NCBI GenBank assembly: GCA_947440875.1
Contig: CANETG010000052.1
Coordinates: 1 to 12,743, forward strand
Direction: 5' to 3'
From: Bacteriovoracaceae bacterium
GTDB lineage: Bacteria; Bdellovibrionota; Bacteriovoracia; Bacteriovoracales; Bacteriovoracaceae
Length of the DNA stretch: 12,743 bases
Position 1 is the stretch's first letter. Each line of letters begins with the position of its first letter. Below are positions 12,642 to 12,743 of this stretch, in pieces. The position numbers and the translations under genes were made by a program. The notes beneath the pieces are model-generated. The model was not told the DNA's origin and ran no database searches. It saw only the letters and a list, made by a program, of their open reading frames with translations.

Positions 12642-12743
12642 TTACTTACAGACGGTGGATTTAAATTCTAAAAACTCAGCTTCAAAAATCTCATCTTTCT
12701 TTTTGTCTTTGAACGGCGAAAGATACTTATCAAAAGTGGCAGA
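12642..12743 (-). CDS. C-terminal end of an unknown protein (cut by window edge)
   Basis: Read on the minus strand from the window edge, 33 sense codons end in TAA at 12642. The residues are charged and helix-prone (FDKYLSPFKDKKKDEIFEAE) and finish with KSTVCK. No family can be assigned. That it is coding is inferred from the open frame and sensible composition. It ends 190 bases before the MotB-like start; that gap shows no clear terminator or promoter, so the gene could belong to the same transcript or be separate. Confidence 0.5.
   Translation of the reverse strand, partial: SATFDKYLSPFKDKKKDEIFEAEFLEFKSTVCK

Noticed and set aside
1..12743. tRNA, rRNA, insertion sequence, integrase, CRISPR array or origin
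   Set aside because: No transposase or integrase-like frame, no regularly spaced repeats, and no cloverleaf or rRNA-like stretch was seen when reading both strands by eye.

Overview
The window looks like a chromosomal stretch of a Gram-negative, diderm bacterium. The evidence is a TonB/ExbB/ExbD system with its outer-membrane receptor, an outer-membrane-type lipoprotein, a peptidoglycan-binding OmpA-type domain and a bacterial FabI. Base composition is moderate, genes are tightly packed with 1-4 nt overlaps, and both ATG and GTG starts are used. The combination of MotA/ExbB-type channels, very long coiled-coil proteins, an FHA-like domain and small secreted zincins fits the Bdellovibrionota or a related deltaproteobacterial lineage. 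That placement is inference from style, not proven by any marker gene. Nearly everything is on the minus strand; the single plus-strand gene is the lipoprotein at 4969-5601.

Left part (1-2260): a minus-strand operon in the order exbB - exbD - tonB - TonB-dependent receptor. Successive genes are separated by 3 nt or overlap by 1-4 nt. The receptor is cut by the left window edge. The whole energy-transduction chain sits beside its own receptor, so it is probably dedicated to one substrate. Next (2400-3863) come fabI (enoyl-ACP reductase), a DUF309 gene that starts on the last base of the fabI stop codon, and a short gene for a 54-residue secreted basic peptide with a dinucleotide run in its signal sequence. 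A membrane-anchored J-domain protein follows (4082-4651), then a 317-base intergenic region holding a long imperfect stem.

Middle (4969-6242): two convergent genes encode similar-sized exported proteins, one a lipoprotein and one with an ordinary signal peptide. Each carries HExxHxxGxxH followed by a shared SVPY motif, and the two genes share the palindrome CTAG as their stop codons.

Right part (6279-12451) is the most interesting region. Three closely spaced minus-strand genes encode (i) a MotB-like protein with an Asp-bearing TM segment, a coiled coil of about 360 residues and an OmpA-type domain; (ii) a MotA/TolQ/ExbB-like channel protein; (iii) a 1117-residue cytoplasmic-looking protein with a degenerate FHA-like domain, about 750 residues of coiled coil, a hydrophobic segment and a unique C-terminal domain. 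Together they look like a proton-motive-force-driven trans-envelope machine. It is related at the channel level to MotAB, TolQR, ExbBD and ZorAB, but with a third component I do not recognise from any described system. The secreted zincin gene starts 36 nt after the third gene and may be the fourth gene of the same operon. The right edge holds the last 33 codons of another minus-strand gene.
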